This document shows positions 41,201-54,400 of a stretch of 64,000 nt of DNA, piece by piece. Position numbers and translations under genes: made by a program. Origin of the DNA: Trogon surrucura (taxonomy: Eukaryota; Chordata; Aves; Trogoniformes; Trogonidae). Below the pieces are notes generated by a model. It saw nothing but the letters and a program-made list of their open reading frames with translations, was not told the origin of the DNA and made no database searches. The stretch's first letter is position 1, and each line of letters opens with the position of its first letter. The stretch lies in the NCBI GenBank assembly GCA_020746105.1, contig CM036636.1, positions 9,052,001 to 9,116,000 on the forward strand. Reading direction: 5' to 3'.

Positions 41201-44181
41201 TTAATTTTATTTCCCCTCCTCTACAGGCAGTGCGTCGCAATCTTGTGCTCAGAGAAACTCCCGAAGGGGCGTACCACGAAGTGCTGTCACGAGACCTGTT
41301 GCCTTAAAAGCGAGGGAGGCTTCCACTTCTGTCTTTGAGAGCAGCACTCCTGCCGCGCAGGGAGCTCTTCCAGCCCAAGTGCAAAGGCAGAAGCCTAAAA
41401 CTGTCTCAGAATTACTGAGAGAGAAACGGCTGAGAGAGTCCCGGGCTAAGAAGGCCATGCAGAGGACAGTATTTGTTGCCCCACAGATGCTGGTTTCGGG
41501 GCCTCTGATAATCCAGCCCCAGCAAATCATTCCTTCCGCACAAGCAGGGAGCAAACCCGGAGCAGTTGGTTGTACAACTGGCCCAGTACAGTGTGCACCA
41601 GCTCCACTGCCAGCATTTACATCTGCCGCAGGTTCAAGTTCTGCTGTTGTGCTTGAAAAACATTCCTCATCGGTGCCAGGAACTGGGGAAAACCCTGGTT
41701 CCTCACAAGGGACAGAAATGCAATGCGATAAGGAACTGAAAGAGGAAGCTTTGGAAACCGGCTCCCCCAAAGGAGGGTTTTTTCCAGGTGTGAATCCAGC
41801 GGCAGCAGAGAAGGCCCCGAATCAGGGAGGGTGCAGTAATCAGGTCCTGGCTGATAGCTCAGCTTCGGTAGTGTTGCCAAACCCAGCTTTTGTTCCCCAT
41901 CAGATTGCAGTGGTGCCCGTCGGCGTCGAGTCTGGCACCAACAAACTCACTCTTTCCACCCCAGTTCCCTGTGAGCTGAACAGCAGTGGGACACAGCAGA
42001 GGCCAGTCGGTCTGCTGCCTGCTCTGGTAACTCCACCAACTGCTTCCCATTTGCTTCCCAGCAGCATCCTGCCTTTCACGTGGGTCGTGACACCACAGGC
42101 TCTGCTCCCCACTGCAGTGCAGACTGTGGTGGGGGTTCCCCAAGGGCTGCCGGCTGCTGCTGACAGAAGTCAGTGTCAGGCGACTGGGACTTGTAGTGGC
42201 ACCGTCTGTGGCTCGGGAGTGCTTCCTGTGCCAGCTGGAGCAAACGCAGCTCAGCCCAGCAGTGCAGAGACAAAAGCAGAAGGAGTGCCTTGGGGAAAGC
42301 CAGCTGACCCTTCTGCAGTTCTGCCCGTGACCGAATGCGCCCCATCCAGCGTTTCTTCTGCAGCGCCTGCACACTCAGATGACTCCTCCAAGGCTTCTGG
42401 CTCTGCTGCCGCTGAGACTTCTCTTCCACCTGATGCAGCGACCCCGCGTGCCGTGCTGCTCCCCCAGACACAGCTCCCTGTAAGCACACAGGGGTCTGAC
42501 TCCCAAGGTGTGTCGACTCTCTGTAGCCTGGGAAAGAGCCATGACTCCATTACAGCAAACGGATCATCTTCTGGTCCGAGCATCATCACGAAAGGGATTG
42601 TGCTCCAGCCAGGAGATCCAGTTTCCCATACCAGTGTCCCAAGGAGCTCCAATTGCTCTGCTGCACAAGCATTGAAAAACAGACCTATTGCCTCCAAACC
42701 TCCAGCGGTGCAGCCGGCTGCCAGTCCGCCCCAGCCAACCACTTCCAGCGCGGAAAAGAATCTGCCTGACTTCAGCCTGATTTCCCTTGAAGATGAGGGG
42801 CTAGTGAAGGAGTGGCTGAATGGGAAACAAGGTGTCCAAGTACCATCGCTGCAAACCAGGTTGCCTTACTTACCACCTTTCCTGTGCAACTTAAAAACCC
42901 TCTCCAATCTACTTCTGCAGAAAGCAGCTCTGGAAGAGAAAGCGGCGTGTCTTCTGCCTTCCGATGCCGGTCAGGGTGAGGGCACCGGGGTGGATTTGCA
43001 CGCTGTCACAGAACTGGTGCAGCAGAAACTCGGTGATAACCCTGCCTACCTCCTGCTGAAAGCCAGATTCCTAGCAGCCTTTACGCTCCCAGCTGTGCTA
43101 GCAACTCTGCCTCCTCCAAAAGTGACGACAACTCTGTCAGCCAGCAGGAAGCAATATGAAGAGAGCGACGAAGAGGAGTGGCAGAGTGAGAAGGAGGCGT
43201 CTGAGGAAGAGAGTTGTGGGAATGAATTAACAGGTGCCCGGCTGGATGGGACAGTTAGCGATGGGGCTGGAGGCGAAGATGCTGATTTACTAAGTCAGGT
43301 AAAACAGCGGTGCAGGGCCTAAAAGCAGTAAGTTACTACCAGCTAAATATTGCACTGGAGTCCAGAGTGAAGCCCCCGCTGTGTTTAAGTGTAGCAGAAA
43401 TTTGGTCCTTTTGAATAAGCGTGGTTTGGAAGTTGTGTCCTCCGACTTGCATTTTAATTCTTTGTGGCTCCAAAGCAAACAAACAAAATACTAATGAAGG
43501 TAAATGAACAAGGTAAATGACTGTTTCTACAGAAAGACAGTAAAGCTGCCTAAAACTCAGAGCTTTCCCTTAGTAAAAGCCAGCAGTGATCCTTCTGTTC
43601 TGGCTCTGACTTGTGAGTCTGGGCCAAGTTCAGTGTAGTTTGCACTGTGCGCAGCTGGTCCAGAAGTCACCAGCAGTTCCTCACCGCTCATCTCACTGCC
43701 GGCCTCTGTCCCGTGTCGTCTTCCACCCGACTCCCTTCCACTCCTTTTATTAACGCTGCAATCAGGTGGTTTTCCCGATGCTTTTCTGTGAAAAAGGGAT
43801 ATGTTTTATGTTCTCATTTTAAGAGAAATCAGAAGTTTATGTTGACCCGTGTTGCCTGGAGCACTGTCTGGCTCCAGCAGTGAAAGCTAAAGCATCACTT
43901 GGCGCAGGCTGGAGACTTCCAGTGTTGCCCAGAGTTGCTGTAGTTTGGAAGCAGATTGTTCTGGAAATCTTGCTGAGCTCCATAAAATACAAAGATGGCT
44001 GAAGGGGTTCTTTTGCAGGTTGCTCTTGCGGTATTGAGAGCCTCTTCTCCTTACATTGCAGGACCTGGGAGCTGACGAGAATGCTGCACAGCCTGTCTTG
44101 GACTCCTGCACCGATGTGGCTGATGCCGGTGCTCCCCAAATCAGGAGAAGTGCCCGCTCCAGGAAGAGGAGGAAGATGTGA
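29222..44181 (+). CDS. SNAPC4: SNAPC4 (SNAP190), large subunit of the snRNA-activating complex
   Basis: SNAPC4 is the Myb-type subunit that binds the proximal sequence element of Pol II and Pol III snRNA promoters. Twenty-two coding exons give about 1558 aa (human 1469): 29222-29417, 30332-30372, 30970-31128, 31633-31758, 32607-32685, 33288-33369, 34223-34327, 34728-34800, 35118-35282, 35507-35654, 35958-36064, 36349-36443, 37131-37225, 37861-37946, 38180-38575, 39246-39335, 39551-39794, 39897-39967, 40269-40367, 40627-40654, 41227-43298 and 44062-44181. Landmarks are LDINAEREKIRREIEELE, GHFMKPYFKDKTTG, tandem Myb repeats at about residues 290-519 (HDWEKISNI, YLDWETVAQEL, KEWTKSEDQMLLEL, GPWTPEEDA, GKWSLEEEEQLIEL, GHWSKIASELPHRTGSQC), a Ser/acidic stretch, LLMAVTPWVGNVLLPC, KPKTVSELLREKRL and a basic C-terminus. 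The 28-bp exon 20 is the least secure; all other phases fit. Confidence 0.96.
29418..30331 (+). other. SNAPC4: SNAPC4 intron 1
   Basis: GC-rich at its left end as the tail of the CpG island, then ordinary intronic sequence. No gene, RNA or repeat is recognised in it. Confidence 0.8.
38576..39245 (+). other. SNAPC4: SNAPC4 intron 15, with read-through potential
   Basis: The exon 15 reading frame stays open for about 100 bp past the donor at 38576 and stops at 38678-38680, so intron retention would truncate the protein after the Myb domain. Nothing else is recognised. Confidence 0.6.
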
Positions 44182-45200
44182 GAAGGTAATATGTTAGTAG
44201 GTACTCAGTGATTCTTGCATTTCTTGCCTGAGAGCCTGGAATGTATTTCTCTGTGGTACAGCTTAGACAACGAATGATGACCCTAGGGAAGGACTGAAAT
44301 TATCTCTACTTCTCTTCCCTTAGGACACAGTTTTACAATCACCCGTTAATCATAGACTAAGGCTAGTACTTGGATTTTCTGCAGGAGCAAAAGTTGGTGT
44401 CTGCTTGATAAAATTGCAGACAAAAGTCCTGAAGTTCAAACATTTGGCAGCCTCGTAGTCCACCTTAATGCCTACTAGTATTACACCTAGTGGGGTGCTA
44501 AACCCCTGCAGCAGAAGCCCAAGTAAATCCTTGCTGCAGGTCCCAGCAGGCTGGTGGGAAGGTGTCCTTGCTCCTCGGGGTTGTCGGGCAGTCCCTAGAT
44601 CCTGGGTAGCCCAACTCTGTGTAGTTTGCTCCCTGTAGCTTGGCTGGTGAGTCTTGAAGTGAAGAATAGGATTAAAAGCTGGTGGGAAGCTGAGGCTTAA
44701 GACTAATGGGTACCTCATTGGAGTTTGTCTAACACTTGATCTTTGAACAGCTTTTCCACCCACATGGCTTCATTTCTCTGCCTGTGTAACAGGGCAGCTT
44801 CTGTGGGGTGATACGAGTGTGTCAAGTCTTAGTATCTGTGAGGCTTTTGGTGAAATAGGCCAAATGAACACCAACAGTGTTTGATTCACATAGTTATCAG
44901 ATTGAGACCCTTTGGGTTCTTTAAAACTGTTTTTAGGAACTCCAAAAGGGCAGTTTGCCTATAAAAGGGCTACAACTAACAGGAGTTGTTTGTGCTTTGT
45001 TCCAGGAGCCGCTTGAATGCGATCAGCCACCTTCCTGCGCGGCAGTAGGAGGTGCTCTTTGCACTGTTCACTTTTAACACTTCCAACAAACTGACCAGAT
45101 GGACCTGGGGAAGAGAGGAAAAGGGCTGGGCTGCTTTTTCCATTGCCTGACAAAGTCTGCAACTTCAGATGAATTACAAATAAACACCTGGAGAGAAGTC
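44182..45200 (+). other. SNAPC4: SNAPC4 3'UTR, possibly containing an intron
   Basis: Just after the stop there is a donor-like AGAAG|GTAATA (GT at 44186-44187). An acceptor-like TTGTTCCAG ends at 45005, followed by AATAAA at 45179-45184. The 3'UTR may be continuous, or spliced to a short terminal exon at about 45006-45200. A TATAAAAGG at 44960-44968 is probably coincidental. Confidence 0.5.
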
Positions 45201-48200
45201 TTTCGGGCATAAACCAGTACTGTTCCCTGTCAAACCAGCCCCTGCTGTAGATGCCGTGGGGGAAGATTGCTGGAGATCTCGGGGGAAACCAGCAATGATG
45301 GTTATTTATTTCCTTGTTCTGTTAGCCCCTATTTATGTGAATCTTTATCTGTGTTCAGAATATGTTGTTCACTGGGTGTTTTTTTAGTGCTGTGACAGTG
45401 GTTTTGCTTGATCGCTGGCTGAATGCTGCTGAATAAGCAGCAGATTAATTTTGTATCAAAATGAGTCTCGAGTATTTGTTGAGATACAGATGTTTTATTT
45501 TTCTCACTTAAAAATTATCGATGTATTCTGTGTGGGTTTTTTGCTGCTAAATATTCTTTTAATAATGTGTGTGTGAGTGTGATTGCTAATGAGAAAAACA
45601 AAGTTTGCAAGCTGCATGAAAACCAGGGAGAATGTGGAAAACAAATATGCACGTGGCCAAAACTTCAGCGTTGAATTGGGCTTAGATTCTCTCTTGAGTC
45701 TGCCACAGCCGTCCCATGCAGACATCAGCAAATGACTTAACAAAAACTTGTTTCTTCATTCGCAAAACAGCAATTCCTGTCTTAGAGAGGTGCAAGGAGG
45801 CAAAGCTGATAAAATTTAGTGGGAAAGTGCTGCAAAAAGCTTCATTCCACTGCACTGGCTCCGCTTCCCGAGAGTGGGGGTGAGGTCAGAGCGCTGTGAG
45901 GGGCAACTCTTCTATGCGGGGGCCCGTTGGGCAGAGCTGGGGTCCAGGACAGTGGGTACCAACATTAACTGGGTGTCAAGATATCGTGGAGGAAAAGGAA
46001 TCATTTTGGAATGGCTTTCCTGTTGCAGTGTACCCGATGTTCCATGAGCCAGTAGAGACAACATTTTTCCAAGAAGTTCAGATGTGGCAGAAACCCTGGC
46101 GTGCAGTTCTGTGTGCTCTTCACCACAGGGCTGGTGAGGAGGGAAAAAAAACCAAAAAAAGCCTTAAAAGCATGAAGCCCAAAGTTTGGACACGCAGAAG
46201 CCCCAGCCAGCCACCGCTATGAGTGTGACCTGTGCTCTAAATGGCTGTTGTCCTTTGCAAATGTCACTCGAGAGATGCCCCTGTAAACTGCTTGTGGAAA
46301 AACCTTCCGTAAGAAGAAGCTGTCTCTGTTCTTTTTCAGGATTAAACCGATCTGTTACTATGGCACAAAACCTGAGGCTAGATTGGCCCGTTAGCAGACG
46401 TTCTGGTTACCTTCAGCAAGGGCATAGCTAATAGAGGTACTGCATCTTTTTTTAGCGTAAAGCTAATTTAGTGCCTAACGAGAAGCACAGCCTTGAATCT
46501 CTGAGCATCTCTGCTCCGCTCCTGGTGATAACACGGAGAAACTCTCCAGAAACTTGGGAAGTGGAACAAAGAGTGGAGTGGGAAGCTAATGGGAAAATGT
46601 GTCATGCTGCCATGGTATCGGAGCACATATGTTCTCGAGGCTTTTTTAAAACAGTCTTGGTGAGTTCTTGTTGCAGCTGCTCTTCTAGGACTGGGGGAAG
46701 GTGGGGAGTCAGTCAGAGGGATGATGTTGATGCTTAACACCATCGCAATGCTGCTTGCTCTGCTGCTCCTTTAATTGCTGTTAGAGCCACAGCCTGTAAT
46801 TTGGGAATCGTGGGTTATGTTCCTTGCTTTGCCGAGGCTTGACTCCCTTTCCCTCAAAATCCTCAGTTGTCATAATTATGCTTGAAGCTTAAGGACATCC
46901 AAAATTAGAGGCATCATTGTAGAAATCCTCCTTTTCGGCTGAACTCTAAAAGAGAGTTCTTGCTGCCACCTGCTTTCCTTTTATAAAGGTGGTGTGTGCA
47001 GGAGCTGAAAGGCCACTTGAACTGTTTCTTCTGGCTCCATGGCTTGTTTTGTCCCCTGAAATCAGCTGGACAGACCTAGGCCTGTGACCCTCACCCGTTT
47101 TAGTCTTGCTGACCACTACACAAAGAAATGTTGTGGACCCTGGCTGGCACTTCAGTGGTACAGGTTGGAAAGCAAAGCCAGAACGAATCTAAAATCACTG
47201 CAAATGCTGATCACTTGCAATGTGACCAGTGGTTTTCTCCTCTGCCATCACCCATTCTGGCTTCCTTTTTTTTTTTTTTCTTCTTCCATTTCCTGTCTCG
47301 GAGCATAGCTGAGTAATTTCCCCTTTTTTATCAAACCAGTTTTGTTCCTGAAACGATCTTTACTCTAGCCACAGACTGCATCCAAGACCGGTTTTCCAGG
47401 CAGGACACAGGCGAGTGTTGCCAGACCAGGAGGCTTTTGACTGCGCAGGCTCAGGTTGGTCCACGTAGCGCAACGTGGTTTATATCAACAGGGAAAATGT
47501 CTTTATTCTACAACTCTGAGGTAAGGATGTGGTGTTTATCAACAGGGAAATGCATTTCTTGTAATCTCCTGGGGCTGCTTTGATGCCAGGCAGAGCAGAG
47601 TATTTTCTCCATGATAAGTAATGACTTGATTCTATGTCAGTTCGGCTCATTAAAGTTAACGTGTAATGAGTACGTGCTGAAGATGTTTGGAGCCTTTCCC
47701 TGTGTAGGAGCGGAAAAGACTTTTGTGGGTGTAAGCTTGGGTGACTGTGGGGTCAGAGAGGGTACAGGGATCTCTCAAACACTGGGAGGTGGAGAAGGAA
47801 GAGTGTCAACTGTAAAGCAAAGGCAACAGCGACTTACGAGAGCTTTAAAGATGTTTTCACTTCTTCAGAGGATGCTTAGTTTCAAACTGGAAAGTTGTGG
47901 TGAGATTCAACAGCACCTTCTTGGGGTACACTCTTGGGAATGTAGAGTTTAACGGATTTTCCCCTATCAGGGGGCTCTCAGTGACTTGCTTATCACCAGT
48001 GGACTTATTGCAAAATAGCCTCACTTTCTTGCAGTGAGATCTGGGACATGTTCAGCGGGTTGGAGGGAGATCATCAAGCTTTGGTGACTTTGGTTTCTTC
48101 AGAATTTCACACTAGCTCTCCTTCACGTCTGTGCCAGCAGCGTTGGCACGAGCCTCACCGCTGCCGACACCTCCAGCCTGCTACCTCGTTTTCTTTCAGG

Positions 48201-48387
48201 TACATCTGTAGCGTATTGCCGCGTTCTGCAGGTGATTTGCAAGTTAAAGAGCACATGGGAGATGTCTTACTCTGTCTAAAAGACACTTTTCCATTCTCAG
48301 CCTGTCAATACACTTGGTTTCACCCCCCTCACTACTCTCAGAGGCTTAGAGTCTGCTTGTTTGTTTTCTGGTTTTGTTTTTTTTCAG
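45201..48387. other. SNAPC4-CARD9 intergenic region, presumed CARD9 5' regulatory DNA
   Basis: About 3.2 kb without a recognisable coding exon, CpG island or interspersed repeat. One or more noncoding CARD9 exons and a tissue-restricted promoter are expected here, but none can be placed with confidence. A TATAAAG-type motif near 46982 is the only core-promoter-like element noticed. An imperfect 24-bp duplication lies at about 47475-47552. Confidence 0.4.
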
Positions 48388-48428
48388 GAGAGGACGACAC
48401 AGCTCACTAATACTTCTCCCTCGCCAAC

Positions 48429-51400
48429 ATGTTGGAAGAAGATAACGACGAGGCGTGCTGGAATAACCTGGAGAACTTCCGAGTGAAGTTGATCTCCGTG
48501 ATAGATCCTTCCCGCATAACGCCCTACCTCCGCCAGTGCAAAGTGATCAGCCACGACGATGAGGAACAAGTTCTCAACGACCCCAGCCTGGTCATACGCA
48601 AACGGAAAGCGGGTGGGTGACGTGCAGCCTTCAGCTCCGGAGACGCTCCCGTTCTGTCCAGGCATTTCACCCCAGGGACTTTCTTCTGCGCGTGGAGAAA
48701 GCGGAGCATTTCTTTTGTCATGTTAAAAGTAGTTAAAGAGATAAAGAAGCGAATAGAGTATCCTACTGCTGTTATTTCAGGTGTTCTGCTGGACATTCTT
48801 CAGCGAACGGGTCGCAAAGGCTTTGAGGCATTTCTGGAGAGTCTCGAGCTTTATTACCCACAACTTTATAAGAAAATAACTGGCAAGGAGCCCAGCAGGG
48901 TTTTCTCTATGATCATAGGTAATGTTTGTGTTCTGAAAAAACGGCTCTTGGTTTGGTGATGTTGGGCAAATTAAGGTGGGGGGGATTCACCTCCAGTTTT
49001 GCTTCCCTGTGAGGAGAGTTGGAAGCATTCCCTGGCTTGCTCAGTGTGTGCTTCGGAAGGGTTCTGGGGAGAATGGCTCTGGTGTCACAGGCTGGGCCTG
49101 CGAGGGTGGAGGAGGCAGCAGATGGACCCTTCCCTCTGCCTGTTCCACCAACAACACTGCGGTGTAGAAAGAGAAAGGCAGGAGGGGGTCAGTGGGGTTA
49201 ATTTGATCACACGTCCTCAGAATTTGCAGGGTTGTGTGGCATGTGCTGAGCTGCAGTGAGAAGCGGGTGGGAAGCCGTGCTGCCCGTGTGTCCGGGGAGG
49301 GGGCGGGATGGCGGCGGCTGACGCCTGCCCACCCACCAGACACCGCTGGGGAATCCGGCCTGAGCCAGCTCCTGATGAGCGAGATCGCGAAGCTGCAGAG
49401 CACCGTGCAGGAGGAGCGGCGGAAGGCCCAGGAGCTCGCCGTGGGGCTGCGCACCAAAGAGGACACGATCAGAGAGATGTGGGTGAGGGACAGCCTGCTC
49501 CGCAAGCACCAAGAGCGGGCGCAGAAGATGAAGGAGGAGAGGGACGGCCTGAGCAAGGAGCTGCGGAAGTGCAAGGACGAGAACTACGACCTGGCGCTGA
49601 GCTACGCCAAACTGAGCGAGGAGAAGAGCGCTGCCCTCATGAAGAACCGGGACCTGATGCTAGAGGTCAGTCCCCCTTTTCTAAAGCTTCCCCCTGCTTG
49701 CCTGATCCCTGGAAGGCTGAGCTGTGTGCCAGGCTCAGCTTTGCCCCGTCGGCGTGAGGTCCTGTGCCTCTTCTCTAGCAGATCGTGTGTTCTGGTCCCG
49801 TGTATTACAAGTTATGCTGTGAAGAATTATCTATCAGTCTGCCCCTCGTTTGAGACCGGGCCCTTTCACAAGAACAACGCGTTGTATCCGTGTATCACAC
49901 GGGCAGGACTCTGGTCCCCAGAGCACTGAGCATTCAGAGGAAAACAAAGCTGGGGAGAAACTTGCCCCGTGTCTGTCTGAGGAAGGGAATGAGAACTGCT
50001 TGAGCAGGCCCGAGTTTTCTCTTTCTTACTGATGAGCTCTGAAATTTCTGCAGATTGATCACTTGAAGCACAGCCTCATGAAGGCTGAGGACGACTGCAA
50101 ACTGGAGCGTAAGCACACCATGAAACTGAAGCACGCCATAGAGCAGCGTCCAAGCCATGAGGTGGTGTGGGAGATCCAGCAGGAGAAAGAGTTGCTCTTG
50201 GCCAAGAACCAGGAGCTGGAGAACACTCTCCAGGTTGGTAGGGAGGGCTGGATAGGGACTCCTGACAAGTCGTTCTTTAGAGCAGCCAGGGCAGCAATGG
50301 GGCTGCGCTGGAGGTCACGCTGCTCAGCTGTGGCCTTGTTCTCCCAAGTCAAAACGAGCACATGGGACTGTGGGAAGAGAGTTAATATGGAGTTAGATGA
50401 TTGCTGTATCCCACTTTTTTTTTTTTTTTTTTGTCCAGCAGGTTGCCAGGGAACAGAATTTGGAGAAGACCCTCTCCAGTGAGACTCTGGAGAGTGACTG
50501 TAGCCAGATACTAGAACGCCAGGAGCTGATGAACACCATTTACAACCTTCGCAAGGAGCTGCGGCGAGCCGAGGTGCTCCAAGACAAAGTACGTGGCACA
50601 TTGCACATCCCTGCTGAGGGTCAGGGCGTGAGACAGGCAGACGAAGCACCTGTGATGTCTTCCCTGTGAGGCAGAGGAGCTGCTCAGCAGCAATACTTGC
50701 TGCTCCTACTCTAGTGTCTGTGTTGTAGTTTGTTGATAAAAGGCATGCTAATATTTTAGCATTCTGTGTCTGTGGCATTAGCTGTTACCTGTTAATGCCT
50801 GTGTTAATTAACAGTCCCTGCCTCAGCCTGGAAAGTAACGGGAGCTTTTATTGTGACTGACGGCTCAGGCGCACGTAAATCCATCGCGTGAGCAGTCGTC
50901 CTAGTCATGTCACCCAACCTTCTGGCTGGCCTTGCTCCAACTAGACCGTCGGGCTGAACTCTGACCCTGCAGGGAGGTCTGCCCAGAAATCTTGTGGCCC
51001 AGAGCAGAAGTGGTGAGAGCCTGACTCAGGCTCAGCCCACAAACTGGGTGCTTTTGACCTTGTCTCAGCAGTACGCAGAGGAAAAAGAGATGCTTGAACT
51101 ACAGTGCACGTCCCTGAGGAAGGATTCCCAGATGTACAAAAAGCGGATTGAAGCTGTCCTGCAGCAGATGGAGGAAGTGGCTGCAGAAAGAGACCAGGTG
51201 ATAACACATTCCTCTTGGAGTTGCTGCTAATCCCTGTTGCGGTGCTTGCAGTGGGCAGGCACCGTAACCCTGACCGCGTGACACACCACGACACGCTGTC
51301 CCTCCCGCCAGGCGCTCCTGACCCGAGAGCAGTTCTACGCGCAGTACTCCAAGAGCCTGGTGGAGAGGGACGCGTACCGCAAGCAGATTCGGGAGCTGGG

Positions 51401-54400
51401 GGAGCGATGCGATGAGATGCAGCTGCAGCTCTTCCACAAGGAGAGTCAGCTGCTGGCTACCGAAGCCAAGCTGAAGAGGTTGCAGCCGGAGCTGCCCACA
51501 CCGGTAGGGTTCAGCGTCTGTGGGATGGGCTGGGAAGCCGAGTCCAGGGCCAGAGCGTGGCTGTTGCGAGGCCTTTGCACCCGACCAGTTCAAATTCAGC
51601 CGTTTCTTTGCGAAGGATGAGTTTTAGAGACATGAAAGACCTGATGGTTCCTATTCCCCTGCCCTAGTTCCAGGCTTGGATAAGCTGGGCTGAAGCAAGC
51701 TGAGGCCTTGTGTGATTGTGTTTGGAGCACGTCCAGAGATGAGGAGGGGATCCTCAACCACCAAAGAATGAATTCTAAAGAGAGATTGCATACGAGCCAC
51801 TTGGCTTAAATGGGAGTCAGAGTGCTGACGGGTTTGGGATGACATTGGGTAGAGAAGGGCTTTTAATTAATGTGGCATCTTAATGTGACCACTTACTCCA
51901 AGCTGTCAGACAGGAGCGTAGGAGGAACAAAGTTAATGCTTCTCTGTTTTCTGGAGCTTTCAGGCTACTGTATGTTCCCTTACTCCCACTTCCTTGCTTA
52001 TCAGAAATGGTTAATTTATACTGGTTTTATTTCAGACCTCTGATCTGGACGATACTTCCTCCAGGGATTCCCAGGAAGTGAGTGGGGTGCCTTGTTTACC
52101 TTTTGCTTTCTTCTGGGACAGTTTCAAATTCCTCACTTGTGCTCAGTTCCCTGCTGTCTTCAGTCCATGGCTCGGGCTCACTTCAGTGACACCAGAAAAG
52201 ACGGAGGCAGCAAAACACACCAGCCACAGAATCTCCCTGTGCCCTGAGATTGCAGAGTGTAGGCTGCAGTTAGGGCACTGGTCAGTGGGATTTGTTGAGT
52301 GTAAGCAACTTGGGGGATTTGAGTTATTTTGAGTCGCTTCTAATTGTCTCTCTTGTGGGAGAAGAGGGGAGAATAAGCCTTACCCTGGGGACATCTGTAG
52401 TAAAGAGCCTTCGCTTGGTTCGTAATTTCTGTGTGGAGGCGATTTGTCTGGAGGCTAAAAGCACAAATGAGGCCAAAGGAAGCGGATCTATTCACGGAGG
52501 GTAGATCCTTTGCTAGCTCTGTAACTTCTGGCTCAGTCCCCTGTTTTGCTGACACAGGAAGCACTAAGGAAAGGTCAGTTCTACTCACGCCCTGTTTCTT
52601 TTATTCCTCTCTCTTCTCTTGGCTACTGGGTGAGACAGACTGAGGGGCAGTTCTCACGTTCTTGCTCTGTTTCTGTCCCGTAGCTTACTCTTCACGGCCA
52701 TCTAGACGAAGACACACAAGCGACTAAAAGTAAGGCTTTTCGTGGGGAAACGGAGAGTAGAATTCGGGAGAGGATGGTGCAGTGTCTGAAAGGGGCAGGG
52801 AAGGACATTTCTGGGTTAACTTTGAGTGACAAGCAGGTAGTCTGGCTGGGGACTCACTTTGTGAGAGCTGCTTCTTGGCTCTCTGAGCAACTCCTCCTCG
52901 CGCCGGCTCGGCAGAGGTGCCCATCAATCCAGGCACTTTCACACAGAGAACGTGGCCCCAGACGCTGGGAACGGCGAATGCTCCCAAAGCTTTTTTGACA
53001 AAAAAAAAGCTCCACAGGCTGTCTTTTTACTACGTGGCCTCTGAAAGGATCTTTCCTAAAGTGAATGACCCATGAAAAGTGGTGTCATTAGGACCACAAG
53101 TCTGGTTTGTTTTCTTTTCTTCAGGTAATCGATCTACAAAATTTGTCCAGCAAAAATCACCAGGTGCCTTTGAGAAACAGCTCCTGCCTGCCTTTTCCCC
53201 ACCCACTCCTCTTGCATTTCTGACAACAGAGCAAACATCTTCCCGCTTCAGCCGGACCTCGTGGCTTTCTCCAGGGATTTCCCGCCCCCCCTTCCCTTTT
53301 ATGTTGCAGACTGTTTTCACAAAAGCAGAACCGTGTTTAATGCTGTCACTGGTTCTCTTTCTGTGGCACCCCCAGTGGAAATGATTCAGCAGTGTGCAAA
53401 GGATTTAATAGGCTGCTCTATAAATTGAAATTCTCTTTCAAAACGCGTTGAGCAGTGAAGGAAACCAGCACAGCAGAATACGTTTGCTGGTTTGAGCTCC
53501 TGAAAGATCTTAAATGATCTTTTCATCCACGGAGATGGGGTGTTTTTCACAAAAGCGAAACAACGCTGATCTCAAAAGGCTTTTGTTATTCTACATCGCC
53601 CAGTTCAAACACCTGCGTCGTGGGACCTGATGGCGACACAAGCTGTGCCACTAAAACACGGTCTGACGTGAAGCGCCTCGACATGCACAACTCTCTTGTT
53701 GGGGAACAGGGACAAATTATGGCTAAAATACTAATTAACATCGTTTCTCGTGGTGACCTCTGGCATGCTTGGTTTTTTTTTTCAAATTACGCTCAGCAGA
53801 GATTCTGTTTTGCAAAGGCTGGTTGCACTCCTGCCTAAGCAGAAAGTAGAAAGCTGCTGCCTCTTTCTGAGCTTGATGGGCAGCTCCAGCCTCAGCAAGA
53901 TTCGGGGTTGAAGTGAAATGAGAAGTGACTCGTGAATTGATCACAGGACTGAATCCTGAGCGTTTCAAGGCTTGGTTTCAGTTCTGCTGTCGATGTGCGA
54001 GGCAGCTGTTACAACTTTTGCTGTTTGATGAACTGGTGGAAGGAGAAGTTACTTCGTGACGGCAACTGTGACTAAAGCTGTGGTTTTCTCCTTTTCTTAG
54101 AAGATTGTCCCGAAGGACAAAACCAGCAATTTAGCACGCAAGAGAGCAGTCTCCCTCCAGAGTCACCCAGTGTAAGACAATCTTTACTACGCCTGGCCTT
54201 TGTGATCTTTAATGTTCTTGCTAATGATGGATTTACCAGGTTTGACAAGCACGTAAGCAACCACTGCTTTGCCAGCCTCTGAGCCCCTTCCAAAAAGGGT
54301 GAGCTCTGAACAGCAGAACATTTATGGTGGTTATTTCTCCATCTGTGCCTAGAAACTTCTGCTGCTTACTTTCTGGCCTTCATCTCCGGGTAGGCACATT

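Noticed and set aside
44960..44968. TATAAAAGG box
   Set aside because: It lies in the SNAPC4 3' region, more than 3 kb from the CARD9 coding start, with no exon directly downstream; probably chance.
45896..46222. 108-codon ORF between SNAPC4 and CARD9
   Set aside because: No recognisable domain, no splice context, and low-complexity Lys-rich end; treated as noncoding.
50059..50778. 239-codon minus-strand ORF across CARD9 exons 4-5
   Set aside because: Antisense shadow of coding exons plus an intron; no family features.
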